Both the position numbers and the translations under genes were made by a program. Shown piece after piece: positions 34,317-47,698 of a stretch of 64,000 nt of DNA. Source of the stretch: UJ101 sp965262705 (lineage in GTDB: Bacteria > Bacteroidota > Bacteroidia > Flavobacteriales > UJ101); assembly GCA_965262705.1 (NCBI GenBank), contig OZ253556.1:2046001-2110000 (forward strand), in the 5' to 3' direction. A model generated the notes under the pieces. The model was not told the DNA's origin. It saw nothing but the letters and a program-made list of their open reading frames with translations, and made no database searches. How positions within the stretch are numbered: the stretch's first letter is position 1; every line of letters begins with the position of its first letter.

Positions 34317-35639
34317 TTGATACTTATTTTCACAAATAAAATAACCTATAGAATAAAATATGTTTTTACGCATATCTTTCGTTCTATCTTAGGTATTAAA
34401 GTTCAATTTACTTCAAATATTGAGGAGTTTATTGCTTATGAAGGACCAAAAATAAGCTATGCAAAAAAGAAATTAGGCGCAGAATTATTTTTTGAGGCAC
34501 ATACTCTATTATTTGAACGAGGGATTCGAAAAGATATTGAATTTTCAGTTGACTTTAAAGAAGAAGTTCCTTACTTTTTTAAAACAAGTAATGAATCTGC
34601 ACTTTCTTACGATTTATTCGCTTCTTCCTTTTACTTAATTACGCGTTATGAGGAGTATTTGCCTTCAGTACGCGACAGATTAGGCAGGTTTCAGGCAAAG
34701 GAAAGTTTAGCATTTAAAAATGGTTTTTTACAAATTCCTGTAGTTAACCTTTGGGCAAATGAAATATTTGAAAAAATAAAGGAAAAATATCCTGAAATTA
34801 AAACTCGGCGATCTGCTTTTTCTTTTATAAATGTGCTCACCATACATGAGGCATTTAAATATGCGCAAAAAGGAATCGGGAGAACCATCAGCAGTATTTT
34901 AAGAGACCTGTATCAATTAAAATTCAGAGAAATAAAAAGCCGTTTTCAGGTGATTTTAAAGATGCAAAAAGACCCGTTTAACCAATTTGACTTTTTACTA
35001 AATATCCATCGAAAAAATCAGTTAAAAAGTATTTTCTTTTTTTCCATTGGTGATCCTTCAAAATATGATCGTAATATTTCTATTGAAAGAAAAGCTTACG
35101 GCAAGTTAATAAAATCAGTTGGAGATGATGCTTTTGTGGGAGTGAATTATTCCATGCAGTCAACGAATGATATACATGTAAAACGAGCAGAGAAAAGGAA
35201 AATGGAGGCGATTATTCACCGGCCCATTAGCAGAGCGCAGCAGCATTTATTTAAGCTTAATTTACCGTTTACTTATCGGGATATGGCAGCTATTGGAATT
35301 AAAAAAGATTTCTCTATGGGATATTATGATACGATAGGTTTTCGTGCAGGAACCTGTACTCCTTTCTTTTTCTATGATTTGAGATATGAAAGTTTGACCC
35401 CGTTAAAAGTCTTTCCTTTTGCCTTTACAGATAAAGCCTTAAAAATCAGGTATGGCAACGATCGAAAAAAAATCAAACAGGAAATTTTATCTCTTATTAT
35501 GACAGTAAAAGAATTTAACGGATTATTTACCAGCGTTTTTCACAACAAAACTTTTTCAAAGGAAGTTCGATGGCATGGGTGGAAAGATATTTACTTAGAT
35601 TTTATTAAAACTATAAAAATTATACAAGACGAAAAATGA
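34317..35639 (+). CDS. Polysaccharide deacetylase-like family protein
   Basis: A 440-residue protein with a TTG start and the family-like beginning ILIFTNKITYRIKYVF. The central part has SYDLFASSFYLITRYEEYLP and LTIHEAFKYAQKG; the C-terminal half has FRAGTCTPFFFYDLRYE and LKVFPFAFTDKALK, typical of flavobacterial proteins annotated as polysaccharide deacetylases. The DIxD-type metal motif of active NodB deacetylases is not clearly present: the equivalent position reads NVLTIHEAFKY. Catalysis is therefore doubtful. Its stop overlaps the start of the next gene by four bases (ATGA), indicating translational coupling. Confidence 0.7.
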   Translation: MILIFTNKITYRIKYVFTHIFRSILGIKVQFTSNIEEFIAYEGPKISYAKKKLGAELFFEAHTLLFERGIRKDIEFSVDFKEEVPYFFKTSNESALSYDLFASSFYLITRYEEYLPSVRDRLGRFQAKESLAFKNGFLQIPVVNLWANEIFEKIKEKYPEIKTRRSAFSFINVLTIHEAFKYAQKGIGRTISSILRDLYQLKFREIKSRFQVILKMQKDPFNQFDFLLNIHRKNQLKSIFFFSIGDPSKYDRNISIERKAYGKLIKSVGDDAFVGVNYSMQSTNDIHVKRAEKRKMEAIIHRPISRAQQHLFKLNLPFTYRDMAAIGIKKDFSMGYYDTIGFRAGTCTPFFFYDLRYESLTPLKVFPFAFTDKALKIRYGNDRKKIKQEILSLIMTVKEFNGLFTSVFHNKTFSKEVRWHGWKDIYLDFIKTIKIIQDEK

Positions 35640-36328
35640 ATTCAATAAAACATATTTTTTTTGATTTGGACAATACTTTATGGGATTTTATAAAAAATTC
35701 AAAAATCACCCTTCAAAAGTTATATGAGAAATATGACGTAGAAGCCCGTTATTCGGTTGTATTTCCTGTATGGCATGCGCATTATTACAAAATTAACGAG
35801 CAACTTTGGCACAATATGAGCATCTCATTAGAAGGCTTAAGAAACAAACGTTTTAAAATGGCTTTTGAAGCAGTAGGGATTAAAAATAAAAGTATTGCAC
35901 TTGCTTTTGAAAAAGTATATCTGAATCATTTGCCGGAGCACAATTTTTTGTGTGAAGGAGCTGAAGATTTGTTAGATTATGTATATGATAAAAAGAAATA
36001 TAAGATGCATATTCTTACGAATGGTTTTAGAGAAGTATCTCATCGAAAATTAGAAGGCGCGGGGATTAAATCTTATTTTAATGAGATAATTTCGGCAGAA
36101 GATGCCGGTAAACGAAAGCCCCATCCGGATATATTCAAGTATGCTTTGGATCGTACAGAGGCTTCAAAAGAAGAGTCAATAATTATAGGGGATAATTTTG
36201 AGGCAGACATTATCGGGGGAACGAATTTCGGAATACGTGCTGTTTTTTACAATTTTTTGGGTAATCCGACTAAAAAAGGTAACTTTACTGAAATAAATCA
36301 TTTGAGTGAATTAAAAAAGTATTTATAA
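35636..36328 (+). CDS. YjjG-family noncanonical pyrimidine nucleotidase (HAD)
   Basis: A 230-residue HAD hydrolase with motif I FFDLDNTLWDF (Asp10 and Asp12), motif II ILTNGFREV, the lysine in AEDAGKRKPHPDIF and motif IV IIIGDNFEADIIGG. The helical cap and these residues match YjjG-type 5'-nucleotidases, which clean up noncanonical pyrimidine nucleotides. It overlaps the upstream gene by four bases and touches the next start, so the three genes form a tight operon. Confidence 0.88.
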   Translation: MNSIKHIFFDLDNTLWDFIKNSKITLQKLYEKYDVEARYSVVFPVWHAHYYKINEQLWHNMSISLEGLRNKRFKMAFEAVGIKNKSIALAFEKVYLNHLPEHNFLCEGAEDLLDYVYDKKKYKMHILTNGFREVSHRKLEGAGIKSYFNEIISAEDAGKRKPHPDIFKYALDRTEASKEESIIIGDNFEADIIGGTNFGIRAVFYNFLGNPTKKGNFTEINHLSELKKYL

Positions 36329-37105
36329 ATGAAAAGGTTATTTAGCTTATTTTTAATAGGAACATTGATAACTTCTTACGCACAAGAACGTTATTCATAC
36401 GTGCTAATCCCCGGAACGTTTGCAGGATTTAAAAATCAGGAAGATAATCCCTACGGACTCAGTTCAAATATACATTATTTATTGGCTAAGAGACATATTA
36501 AAACTTATTATGAAGGAAAAGAAAGGATAATGGAAAATCCATGTAGCGGGTTAAAAGTTGTTCTAAAAAATACTTCCTCCCTTTTTAAAAATAAGCTTCG
36601 ATTTGCCTTAGAAAATTGTAATGGAACAAAAGTTTTTTCAGAGGAAGGTACAGGACTTTCAAAAGATTTTCAAAAAGGTTATACCGAAGCCCTACAGAAT
36701 GCATTAAAAGAATTATCACAACTTCCTTATAAAGACGAAAGTGTAGAAGAATTTTCCAAACCTGCTAGTGTACAATCACCCGCAGAGGGAATAGTGGGGA
36801 CTGACAAGCAAGACGAATATCAACCCAAAAATTTATATTTTAATACAACTTATACCTTTGATTTGGTAGAAGAAAACGGTAAAAAACACTTAAAAATAAT
36901 CAACGGTAAATTACTGGGATACAAAAAATTACAAACTATTGCTATCCTTTCCTCTTCCGGTATTGACGACAGCACTTATTCTATTAAATGGTACACGCCT
37001 CAAGGAAACATTATAAATGGTATTGCCAAATTTTTGGGAAAAGAATTAAATATTTCGCTGTCCACGGTCAAAGGAAATAAATTGATAAAGGTTAGAAAGC
37101 CGTAG
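36329..37105 (+). CDS. Secreted protein of unknown function
   Basis: A 258-residue protein with a clear signal peptide (MKRLFSLFLIGTLITSYAQ). Its ATG follows the stop of the nucleotidase gene with no gap. The middle part (FSEEGTGLSKDFQKGYTEALQNAL) resembles a conserved helix seen in other flavobacterial proteins, but I recognise no named domain. Position suggests it belongs to the deacetylase-like/nucleotidase operon; a periplasmic or surface role is an inference. Confidence 0.65.
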   Translation: MKRLFSLFLIGTLITSYAQERYSYVLIPGTFAGFKNQEDNPYGLSSNIHYLLAKRHIKTYYEGKERIMENPCSGLKVVLKNTSSLFKNKLRFALENCNGTKVFSEEGTGLSKDFQKGYTEALQNALKELSQLPYKDESVEEFSKPASVQSPAEGIVGTDKQDEYQPKNLYFNTTYTFDLVEENGKKHLKIINGKLLGYKKLQTIAILSSSGIDDSTYSIKWYTPQGNIINGIAKFLGKELNISLSTVKGNKLIKVRKP

Positions 37106-37106
37106 A

Positions 37107-37157
37107 GAGACCTTTAGCTGGTGCTGACTTGCAGTTGCACAAAGTACTCTATCAATA
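37107..37157. repeat. Dispersed repeat scrap
   Basis: GAGACCTTTAGC, CTGACTTGCAGTTGCA and AAAGTACTCTATC blocks of the dispersed repeat, without a closing end. It lies between convergent genes. Confidence 0.5.
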
Positions 37158-37180
37158 ATAGAAAGTCATCACTAAAAGAC

Positions 37181-38695
37181 TCATTCAATTAGATTGAGCA
37201 TTCGTTCTGTAGCATGCAGGGCAGATACGGTTTGATCAGAGTCTAAACCGCGGGTCTTAAATTCCCGATCTCCTTTCCAGGTTATAACGGTTTCACAAAG
37301 TGCATCGGTTTTTCCGCCGGGAGGTATGCGAACAGTATAATCGGTGAGAAAGGGAAGTTTAATATTTAATGATGTATATATTGATTTCAAGGCATTCATA
37401 AACGCATTATATTGACCATCACCTTGTGCGTTTCCTTCGTAAGTTTTTCCGTTAATTGTAAGCAGTACAGCAGCCGCAGGGCGCATATTTTTGGCATGCG
37501 TCAGCATATAATTATCAATAGTTACTTTTTTCTTTTGTACTTTGTTATCTAATACATTAGATATAATATAAGGAAGATCTTCAGCGGTAATGATTTCTTT
37601 TTTATCTCCCAGTTTTATAATTTGCCGTGTTACTTTCTTAAGATTCTCTTCCGAAAGTTTAATACCGAGTTCCTGAAGATTCTTTTCAATATTAGCTTTC
37701 CCCGAAGTTTTCCCTAAGGCATATTTCCGCTTGCGCCCAAAACGTTCAGGCATCAAATCATTAAAATACAAATTCTTTTTATTATCTCCATCTGCATGAA
37801 TACCCGCCGTTTGCGTAAAAACATTTTCACCTACTATGGGTTTATTTGCCGGAATTCTAAATCCTGAAAAAGTCTCTACCAGTTTGGAGACCTTATAAAG
37901 TGCTTTTTCGTTAATTTGAACCTGAATATTATCAAAAAAATCATTTAAAACAGCAATGGCACTTGCGATAGGTGCATTGCCTGCCCGCTCACCCATTCCG
38001 TTTATCGTCAGGTGCAGTCCTTTTGCTCCTGCTTTTACCGCCTCCATTACGTTAGCAATACTCAGATCGTAATCATCATGTGCATGAAAATCAAAATGTA
38101 TATTTGGAAATTGATTCACTAACTGATGGGTATATTCCATAGTTTCTTTGGGCGTTAAAATGCCAAGCGTGTCGGGCAGCATAATTCTTAGAATAGGCTG
38201 AGTAGATAAAAAATTAATCATACGCAAAACGTATTCAGAGGAATTTCGCATACCATTACTCCAATCTTCCAGATAAACATTGACTTTTATTCCTTTCCTC
38301 TTTGCATAATCAATTACTTTACTGATTTCGTCAAAATGTTGGTCGGGTGTTTTTTTTAACTGATGCGTAAGGTGATTGATAGAACCTTTGGTCAGCAGAT
38401 TGATTACCTTTACGCCGGCTTTATCTATCCAGTCAATAGAGGCATAACCATCAACAAAAGTCAGTACTTCAATTTTTTCGAGATGATTATGCTTTTTTGC
38501 CCAATCAGCAATTCGCTTAACCGACTCAAATTCCCCTTCGGATACCCGTGCGGAAGCAATTTCTAGTCGATCCACGTTAATTTCCTCAAGCAATAATTGA
38601 GCGATAGTCAACTTCTCTCCGGTTGAAAAAGATACCCCCCCTGTTTGCTCGCCGTCTCGCAGCGTAGTATCCATGATTTCGATCTTTCTTTTCAT
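37181..38695 (-). CDS. Isopropylmalate/citramalate synthase family protein
   Basis: A 504-residue acyl-CoA-dependent aldol-type synthase. The catalytic TIM barrel starts with IMDTTLRDGEQTGGVSF; the metal histidines are in FDFHAHDDYDLSIANV, followed by the conserved NGMGERAGNAPIASAIAVL. The C-terminal part from about residue 390 is a LeuA-type allosteric domain. Enzymes of this subgroup are annotated as 2-isopropylmalate synthase or citramalate synthase; the residues here do not let me choose, so the pathway is either leucine or isoleucine synthesis. leuBCD are not adjacent, but ilvE lies 7 kb away. Confidence 0.8.
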   Translation of the reverse strand: MKRKIEIMDTTLRDGEQTGGVSFSTGEKLTIAQLLLEEINVDRLEIASARVSEGEFESVKRIADWAKKHNHLEKIEVLTFVDGYASIDWIDKAGVKVINLLTKGSINHLTHQLKKTPDQHFDEISKVIDYAKRKGIKVNVYLEDWSNGMRNSSEYVLRMINFLSTQPILRIMLPDTLGILTPKETMEYTHQLVNQFPNIHFDFHAHDDYDLSIANVMEAVKAGAKGLHLTINGMGERAGNAPIASAIAVLNDFFDNIQVQINEKALYKVSKLVETFSGFRIPANKPIVGENVFTQTAGIHADGDNKKNLYFNDLMPERFGRKRKYALGKTSGKANIEKNLQELGIKLSEENLKKVTRQIIKLGDKKEIITAEDLPYIISNVLDNKVQKKKVTIDNYMLTHAKNMRPAAAVLLTINGKTYEGNAQGDGQYNAFMNALKSIYTSLNIKLPFLTDYTVRIPPGGKTDALCETVITWKGDREFKTRGLDSDQTVSALHATERMLNLIE

Positions 38696-38718
38696 TTTTA
38701 TAGATTAATTTACTGGTT

Positions 38719-38882
38719 GAGACCGTTTCAAAAAGCATGCTAATAAAAAAATGCAACGATCGATAAAAATTAAACACTGGAGCAACCTTTTGGTTGTGAA
38801 GATTTTAATTTTTTGAGAAGGAAGCAGTTTGAAACTAAATGCTATCTTTTTCATATTTTTTTATACGTTCTGCAACGGTCTC
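38719..38882. repeat. Dispersed MITE-like repeat, compact copy (inverse orientation)
   Basis: Starts GAGACCGTTTCAAAAAGCAT and ends TCTGCAACGGTCTC, 164 bases, with the interior GGAGCAACC and GAAGGAAGCAGTTTGAA. It lies directly upstream of the synthase gene; the rest of the interval to 39114 holds only the endonuclease promoter. Confidence 0.88.
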
Positions 38883-39043
38883 AATTGTAATATTTCAAGT
38901 ATTATTACGTTAATTTTTTCTTAGCCCGCTAAGGTACAATAAATAAATTTATTACCGCTTTTGCTTCCTTTCGGTAAACTGAAAGTGATCGCTAGCTAAA
39001 GTCAACGTGGTCTAAACATTTTAAATAATTAATAAATTTATAC

Positions 39044-39051
39044 TAAATTTG
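39044..39051 (+). promoter_or_regulatory. Probable promoter -7 box of the endonuclease gene (TAAATTTG)
   Basis: TAnnTTTG match 63 bases before the start codon. Confidence 0.5.
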
Positions 39052-39114
39052 CGTTATTATGATACGATATTCTTGTAAAGGTAAGAGCAGAAATTAATTA
39101 ACCCCTTTAGCATA

Positions 39115-40245
39115 ATGAAATATATTTTCAGTCTATTATTTTTAGTCAACATTGTAAGTTGCATAGACAACGAAAAAGATCGTATAGAGAACACCAGTCC
39201 GGATGCTTTTCAAGCTAAAGTATCCGATGTTACAGACGTAAGTGCTCATTTAAGTTGGACTGAAGCAAAAGATCCTGATGGCGACACAGTAACTTATAGT
39301 ATACGAATCAATGGTAAAAACGTTTCTAAGACTATATCTGATACCGAGTTTAGCTTAAACCATCTTACCTATTCAACTTTATACTTCGTTGAAATTGTTG
39401 CTGATGATGGTGAGGGAGGTCGAAACAGCAGCCAGTTTAAATTCATCACAGCCAAAGAAAAAGAGGGAAAACAGGAGATAAAATACGTCATTCCCGATGC
39501 AGAAAAGTCATACTACAAGGGTATAAATTTCTCAGTGTCTTCTAAAGAATTATTTGAAGAATTATCTTCTTTAGTTACCCGTACGCATATTCATAAACTT
39601 TCTTATACTCCAGAGACATGGGAAGTATTAAAAAAAAGTGATTGCAACCCGAAAAACCATAACCAAGTAATTTTGTTATATGGATATAATGATGAAGATG
39701 ATGATTATGTAAATGATAGAACACGAGGGGTAAATGAGAATGATTTTCGCAAACCTAAACCTCGACAATGGAATAGAGAGCACGTATATGCAAAAAGTCT
39801 TGCCCGTCCTAAATTAGAAACAAAGCCCCCAGGCCCGGGTACTGACGCGCATAATCTACGTCCTGCAGATGCTAAGATGAATGCCAGTCGTAGCAACCGT
39901 TTATTTATTAAGGGCATCGGAAATTCACATAAAGAAAATAAAGGATGGTACCCTGGCGATGAATGGAAAGGCGATGTAGCGAGAATAATTATGTATATGT
40001 ATTTACGTTATGGCAAACAATGTTATCCTACAAATGTTGGCTATGGAAAATCTTTAGAAAGTGATGCTCACATGATTGATTTATTCCTTAAATGGGATTT
40101 GGAAGACCCTGTTTCTCCCTTAGAGAAACAAAGAAACGAGGCTATTTACAAAGAACAAGGCAATAGAAATCCATTTATAGATAATCCCAATCTTGCAACG
40201 GCTATTTGGGGCGGAAAAGAGGCGGAAAACCTTTGGAAGCAATAA
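39115..40245 (+). CDS. Secreted endonuclease I family protein with FN3 domain
   Basis: A 376-residue lipoprotein (signal ending LFLVNIVSCID). Residues about 30-115 form a fibronectin type III domain (AHLSWTEAKDPDGDTVTYSI). The rest is an EndA/Vvn-type nuclease: RQWNREHVYAKSL with the catalytic histidine, GTDAHNLRPADAKMNASRSN, and GDVARIIMYMYLRYG. Such enzymes cleave DNA or RNA nonspecifically outside the cell, for nutrient scavenging or biofilm DNA. Many family members carry a type IX C-terminal signal; none is seen here, and the lipobox suggests surface anchoring instead. Confidence 0.9.
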   Translation: MKYIFSLLFLVNIVSCIDNEKDRIENTSPDAFQAKVSDVTDVSAHLSWTEAKDPDGDTVTYSIRINGKNVSKTISDTEFSLNHLTYSTLYFVEIVADDGEGGRNSSQFKFITAKEKEGKQEIKYVIPDAEKSYYKGINFSVSSKELFEELSSLVTRTHIHKLSYTPETWEVLKKSDCNPKNHNQVILLYGYNDEDDDYVNDRTRGVNENDFRKPKPRQWNREHVYAKSLARPKLETKPPGPGTDAHNLRPADAKMNASRSNRLFIKGIGNSHKENKGWYPGDEWKGDVARIIMYMYLRYGKQCYPTNVGYGKSLESDAHMIDLFLKWDLEDPVSPLEKQRNEAIYKEQGNRNPFIDNPNLATAIWGGKEAENLWKQ

Positions 40246-40443
40246 TACAAATAAAGACCGTTGCAAAAAGATTTAATGGGGTCTATAATCTTTATTTTTT
40301 AGTTTTTTTATTTTACTTACTCACGTTATTGGATAAATTTTCAGCATATATTTGGAGTTATATAGTGCTGTTTATCAAAAATTTATGGTGTATTATTTTG
40401 ATGTAGGGATAGAAGGGTTGTAAAAAAAGACAAAAAAGATTTG

Positions 40444-40471
40444 TTGGATAATAAAAAGGGTTATATATTTG
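40444..40471 (+). promoter_or_regulatory. Probable rRNA operon promoter (TTG - 17 bp - TATATTTG)
   Basis: TATATTTG at 40464-40471 with TTG at 40444-40446 (another TTG at 40441-40443 gives a 20-base spacer). The 16S gene begins about 180 bases later. Upstream, 40253-40275 is a scrap of the dispersed repeat; the rest of 40246-40650 is leader. Confidence 0.6.
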
Positions 40472-40513
40472 CGCTCCCTTTTGGTGATTGAATCATGGGG
40501 GGATTTATAAAAA

Positions 40514-40525
40514 GAAGTTCATTGA
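40514..40525 (+). promoter_or_regulatory. boxA-like antitermination/processing element before 16S
   Basis: GAAGTTCATTGA, repeated exactly at 42703-42714 before the 23S gene. A GAAGTTCTTTGA-type element is usual in front of rRNA genes of Bacteroidota. Confidence 0.55.
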
Positions 40526-40650
40526 TAAAGAGCACTTTTTATCTTTAGTTATAGAGATAGAAGAGTAAGAAAGAGAAGACAAGAAAATGCGGGTTCAGAG
40601 ATTTTTTGATTAGGCTAGGATTTACGGAAAAGATTAAATAAAATTTTTAA

Positions 40651-42186
<1,536 letters not shown>

Positions 42187-42392
42187 GAGAAAATCGTAAA
42201 GAAGGTTTTAGTTGAGAGATTTTTCGCATTTTTTTGTTTTTTTCTTTTTTATTGAAATAAAAAATAATCAGAAAAGAGATAATTAAGCTCCTATAAAGTA
42301 TAGGAGGATTCATTATAAAAGTATAGTGGGTTTTTCATATAATTTAGATGTGTGCAATTGTGCATGCAGGGGATTTTCGGGCAGATGGATAG

Positions 42393-42466
42393 AGTTCCAT
42401 AGCTCAGCTGGTTAGAGCGCTACACTGATAATGTAGAGGTCGGCAGTTCGAGTCTGCCTGGAACTA
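42393..42466 (+). tRNA. tRNA-Ile (GAT)
   Basis: Acceptor AGTTCCA pairs with TGGAACT; anticodon loop CTGATAA gives GAT at 42427-42429; the TTCGAGTC T-loop is intact. The CCA end is not encoded. It lies in the 16S-23S spacer, where Ile and Ala tRNAs are usual. Confidence 0.96.
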
Positions 42467-42544
42467 CGAATAAAAGGAGAGATGAAGAGGGGTCAGTTAA
42501 GCAAATTTTTGTTAAACAAGAGTTGAGTTATTCTTTTCTAGAAA

Positions 42545-42618
42545 GGGGGATTAGCTCAGCTGGCTAGAGCGCCTGCCTTGCACGCAGGAGGTCATCGGTT
42601 CGACTCCGATATTCTCCA
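42545..42618 (+). tRNA. tRNA-Ala (TGC)
   Basis: Acceptor GGGGGAT pairs with ATTCTCC through two G-U pairs; anticodon TGC at 42579-42581 within stem CCTGC/GCAGG; T-loop TTCGACTC. CCA is not encoded. Second tRNA of the rRNA spacer. Confidence 0.96.
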
Positions 42619-42702
42619 CACAGAAAGTTCAGGTAAGAGAAGATAAGCAAAGGGAAATTTTATTTTCTGCTATTAACGCTTACCAGGGACGAAAAAAAAT
42701 AA

Positions 42703-42714
42703 GAAGTTCATTGA
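42703..42714 (+). promoter_or_regulatory. boxA-like element before 23S
   Basis: GAAGTTCATTGA, identical to 40514-40525 in front of the 16S gene. Confidence 0.55.
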
Positions 42715-42825
42715 CATATTGACGAAAGAAGAGAAAAGGTTAAATTTTTTCTATAAAGAAAAAAAAGAAAAGCGCGAGTATTTACTATAAGACTTTGCTT
42801 CTGTAAAAAGAAGCATGTTGAGTAA

Positions 42826-45715
<2,890 letters not shown>

Positions 45716-45824
45716 TACTAAAGAGAGATCTTTGAAAGGTCTGAAAAAGTCTTATAAAATAATAGCAACCGCTTTTTTTAAAGTCATCTTTTTCTCTTCT
45801 TCGTTGAATGTCATCTGAAAGATT

Positions 45825-45934
45825 TTTAGGTGGTTATGGCATCGGGGCACACCTCTTCCCATTCCGAACAGAGCAGTTAAGCCCGATAGCGCCGATGGTA
45901 CTGAGTAAAATCGGGAGAGTAGGTCACCGCCCCT
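45825..45934 (+). rRNA. rrf: 5S ribosomal RNA
   Basis: Contains TTAGGTGGTTATGGC at the 5' end, the conserved CTCTTCCCATTCCGAACAGA core, and GGGAGAGTAGGTCACCGCC at the 3' end. About 110 bases, the usual size. Last gene of the rRNA operon. Confidence 0.93.
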
Positions 45935-45944
45935 TTTTTTAATT

Positions 45945-45978
45945 AAGCGCGTTATGTGTATCATAAAGCGCTTTTTTT
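45945..45978 (+). terminator. rRNA operon terminator
   Basis: Stem AAGCGCGTTATG / CATAAAGCGCTT (one unpaired position) followed by a T-run, 10 bases after the 5S gene. Confidence 0.85.
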
Positions 45979-46041
45979 ATAAATTCAAAACTTCAGATTA
46001 CGATGCCCTTCAACTTGATACATAGGTTTGTGTAAAGGGAT

Positions 46042-46432
46042 TGTAAGCCCCCTAAATTAGCTACGTTCTAATTTATACAAATTTCATTATTTTTTATGTT
46101 TTCAAATATGGAAAAAGCTAGCTTTTCCATATTTTGCTGAAAATTCTACAGGTGTCAGATCCCCTAGTGCCTCATGAGGTCTTTTATTATTGTCATGTTC
46201 TATCCATTGTTCGGTCAATATTTTTACTTGCTCTAAGCAAGAGAAGTTATAGGCATTGCGTATTTCTTCTCGATAGCTTCGGTTAAATCGTTCTATAAAA
46301 CTATTTTGAACGGGTTCCTCTGGCTGGATATAACATATTTTAATATCATTTCGCTCACACCAATCTTGGAAGTGAATGCTAGTAAACTCGGGGCCATTAT
46401 CTACCCGTATCCGCTCTGGCTTACAACGCTAT
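46042..46432 (-). mobile_element. IS3-family element, right-end fragment
   Basis: Carries the 3' part of an orfB transposase and an outer end reading TGTAAGCCCCCTAAATTAGC at 46042. That end matches the left end TGTACCCCTCCCTAAAATCC of the fragment at 60603, as imperfect inverted repeats of about 25 bases. The element is cut off at about 46432, so more than half is missing. The flanks 45979-46041 and 46433-46472 hold nothing recognisable. Confidence 0.82.
46068..46432 (-). pseudogene. IS3-family transposase OrfB, C-terminal fragment
   Basis: Reads CKPERIRVDNGPEF (second catalytic Asp of the DDE integrase core), then FIERFNRSYREE (catalytic Glu), HDNNKRPHEALGDLTPVEF and stops at 46068-46070. 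A TAG directly precedes the fragment and no N-terminal part is present, so it is dead. It is the region of OrfB that is missing from the copy at 60.6 kb. Confidence 0.88.
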
Positions 46433-46472
46433 TTTAATTTATTTGAATAAAAGGCATATTGCATAAAAAATC

Positions 46473-46802
46473 TTAGGCATTCGTTTCGCTATCGTTGTTA
46501 ATTTTTAAAAAACTTCTCTCAATCCAAAAAGTAGCAAACGGGAAAAAAGCAGAAATTATAACAAATACAAAATCCTCATCATCCCATTTAAAAAAAGGGC
46601 GTGCTAAAAAAGCGGTTATCAAGTAGTATATAAACAATGCACCGTGCAATGAACCTATGGGAATCATGGGCCATATAATTCCCCATTCGTACTTAAGCGG
46701 CATGCCGATCAGATAAAGTAAAACACAAGTGATTCCTTCACCAATACATGCCCATTTAAAGTGCCTGGCTCTTTTATTCCTTAATGAAGAAAGCGGGTTC
46801 AT
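46473..46802 (-). CDS. DUF3817 family membrane protein
   Basis: A 109-residue protein with three hydrophobic segments. The sequence FKWACIGEGITCVLLYLIGMPLKY, followed by PIGSLHGALFIYYL and the end FFPFATFWIERSFLK, is typical of DUF3817 (YdzA-like) integral membrane proteins of unknown function. It lies 39 bases downstream of dapD on the same strand and may be cotranscribed with it. Confidence 0.85.
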   Translation of the reverse strand: MNPLSSLRNKRARHFKWACIGEGITCVLLYLIGMPLKYEWGIIWPMIPIGSLHGALFIYYLITAFLARPFFKWDDEDFVFVIISAFFPFATFWIERSFLKINNDSETNA

Positions 46803-46841
46803 TATTTTTTTTTAGAAATTTATTTTCTATGTATTTTGATA

Positions 46842-47657
46842 TTAAACGGCTACGTCATATTCGCGAAGCGCATGATTTAATGAAGTTTTTTTGTCTGTAC
46901 TTTCTTTTCGAGTTCCTATGATTAATGCGCAAGGAACGTTATAGGTACCGGCATTAAAATTTTTGGCATAACTCCCAGGAATAACTACTGATCTCGGAGG
47001 GACAATGCTTTTAAATTCTTTTGGTTCTTTATTTGAAACATCTATTATTTTAGTAGAGGCGGTTAATACGACATTAGCTCCTAAGACGGCTTCTTTGCAA
47101 ACGCGGGCCCCTTCAACTACAATACAACGAGAGCCTATAAAAGCATCATCCTCAATAATAACGGGCGCCGCTTGTAAAGGTTCAAGCACGCCGCCGATTC
47201 CTACCCCGCCACTTAAATGAACATTTTTTCCAATTTGTGCGCAAGAGCCTACGGTAGCCCATGTATCTATTAGAGTGCCGCTATCTACATACGCGCCAAT
47301 GTTTACGTAAGAAGGCATCATAATCGTACCTTTTGCCAGAAAAGAACCCTGCCGGGCAATGGCATGGGGCACTACTCGAACACCTTGTGCTTTATAATTC
47401 GTTTTTAAGGGAATTTTATCATGGAATTCAAAGGGGCTTACCTCAATGGTTTTCATTTTTTGTATGGGAAAATACATAATAACGGCTTTTTTTATCCATT
47501 CATTTACCTGCCAGCCTTCGCCTTTAGGTTCTGCTACCCTTATTTTTCCTGCATCTAAGTATGAAATAATTTTTTTAATGGCTTGCTGAGTATTTGTTTC
47601 GTTTAATAATGCTTGGTTATTCCAAGCGTGCTCAACTATATTTTTAAGTTCTTCCAT
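46842..47657 (-). CDS. dapD: Tetrahydrodipicolinate N-succinyltransferase
   Basis: Succinylates tetrahydrodipicolinate in the lysine/diaminopimelate pathway, which also feeds peptidoglycan. The left-handed beta-helix of hexapeptide repeats runs through VNIGAYVDSGTLIDTWATVGSCAQIGKN and GGVGIGGVLEPLQAAPVIIEDDAFIG, typical of DapD. Length of 271 residues is normal. A TATATTTG box lies 22 bases upstream. Confidence 0.96.
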   Translation of the reverse strand: MEELKNIVEHAWNNQALLNETNTQQAIKKIISYLDAGKIRVAEPKGEGWQVNEWIKKAVIMYFPIQKMKTIEVSPFEFHDKIPLKTNYKAQGVRVVPHAIARQGSFLAKGTIMMPSYVNIGAYVDSGTLIDTWATVGSCAQIGKNVHLSGGVGIGGVLEPLQAAPVIIEDDAFIGSRCIVVEGARVCKEAVLGANVVLTASTKIIDVSNKEPKEFKSIVPPRSVVIPGSYAKNFNAGTYNVPCALIIGTRKESTDKKTSLNHALREYDVAV

Positions 47658-47679
47658 TTAATAAGATTAAAATTTCCTG

Positions 47680-47687
47680 CAAATATA
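47680..47687 (-). promoter_or_regulatory. Probable dapD promoter -7 box (TATATTTG)
   Basis: TAnnTTTG match on the minus strand, 22 bases before the start codon. Confidence 0.55.
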
Positions 47688-47698
47688 AATATAATCAA

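Noticed and set aside
45752..45964. Open frame antisense to the 5S gene
   Set aside because: It covers the 5S gene and its terminator and matches no protein family.
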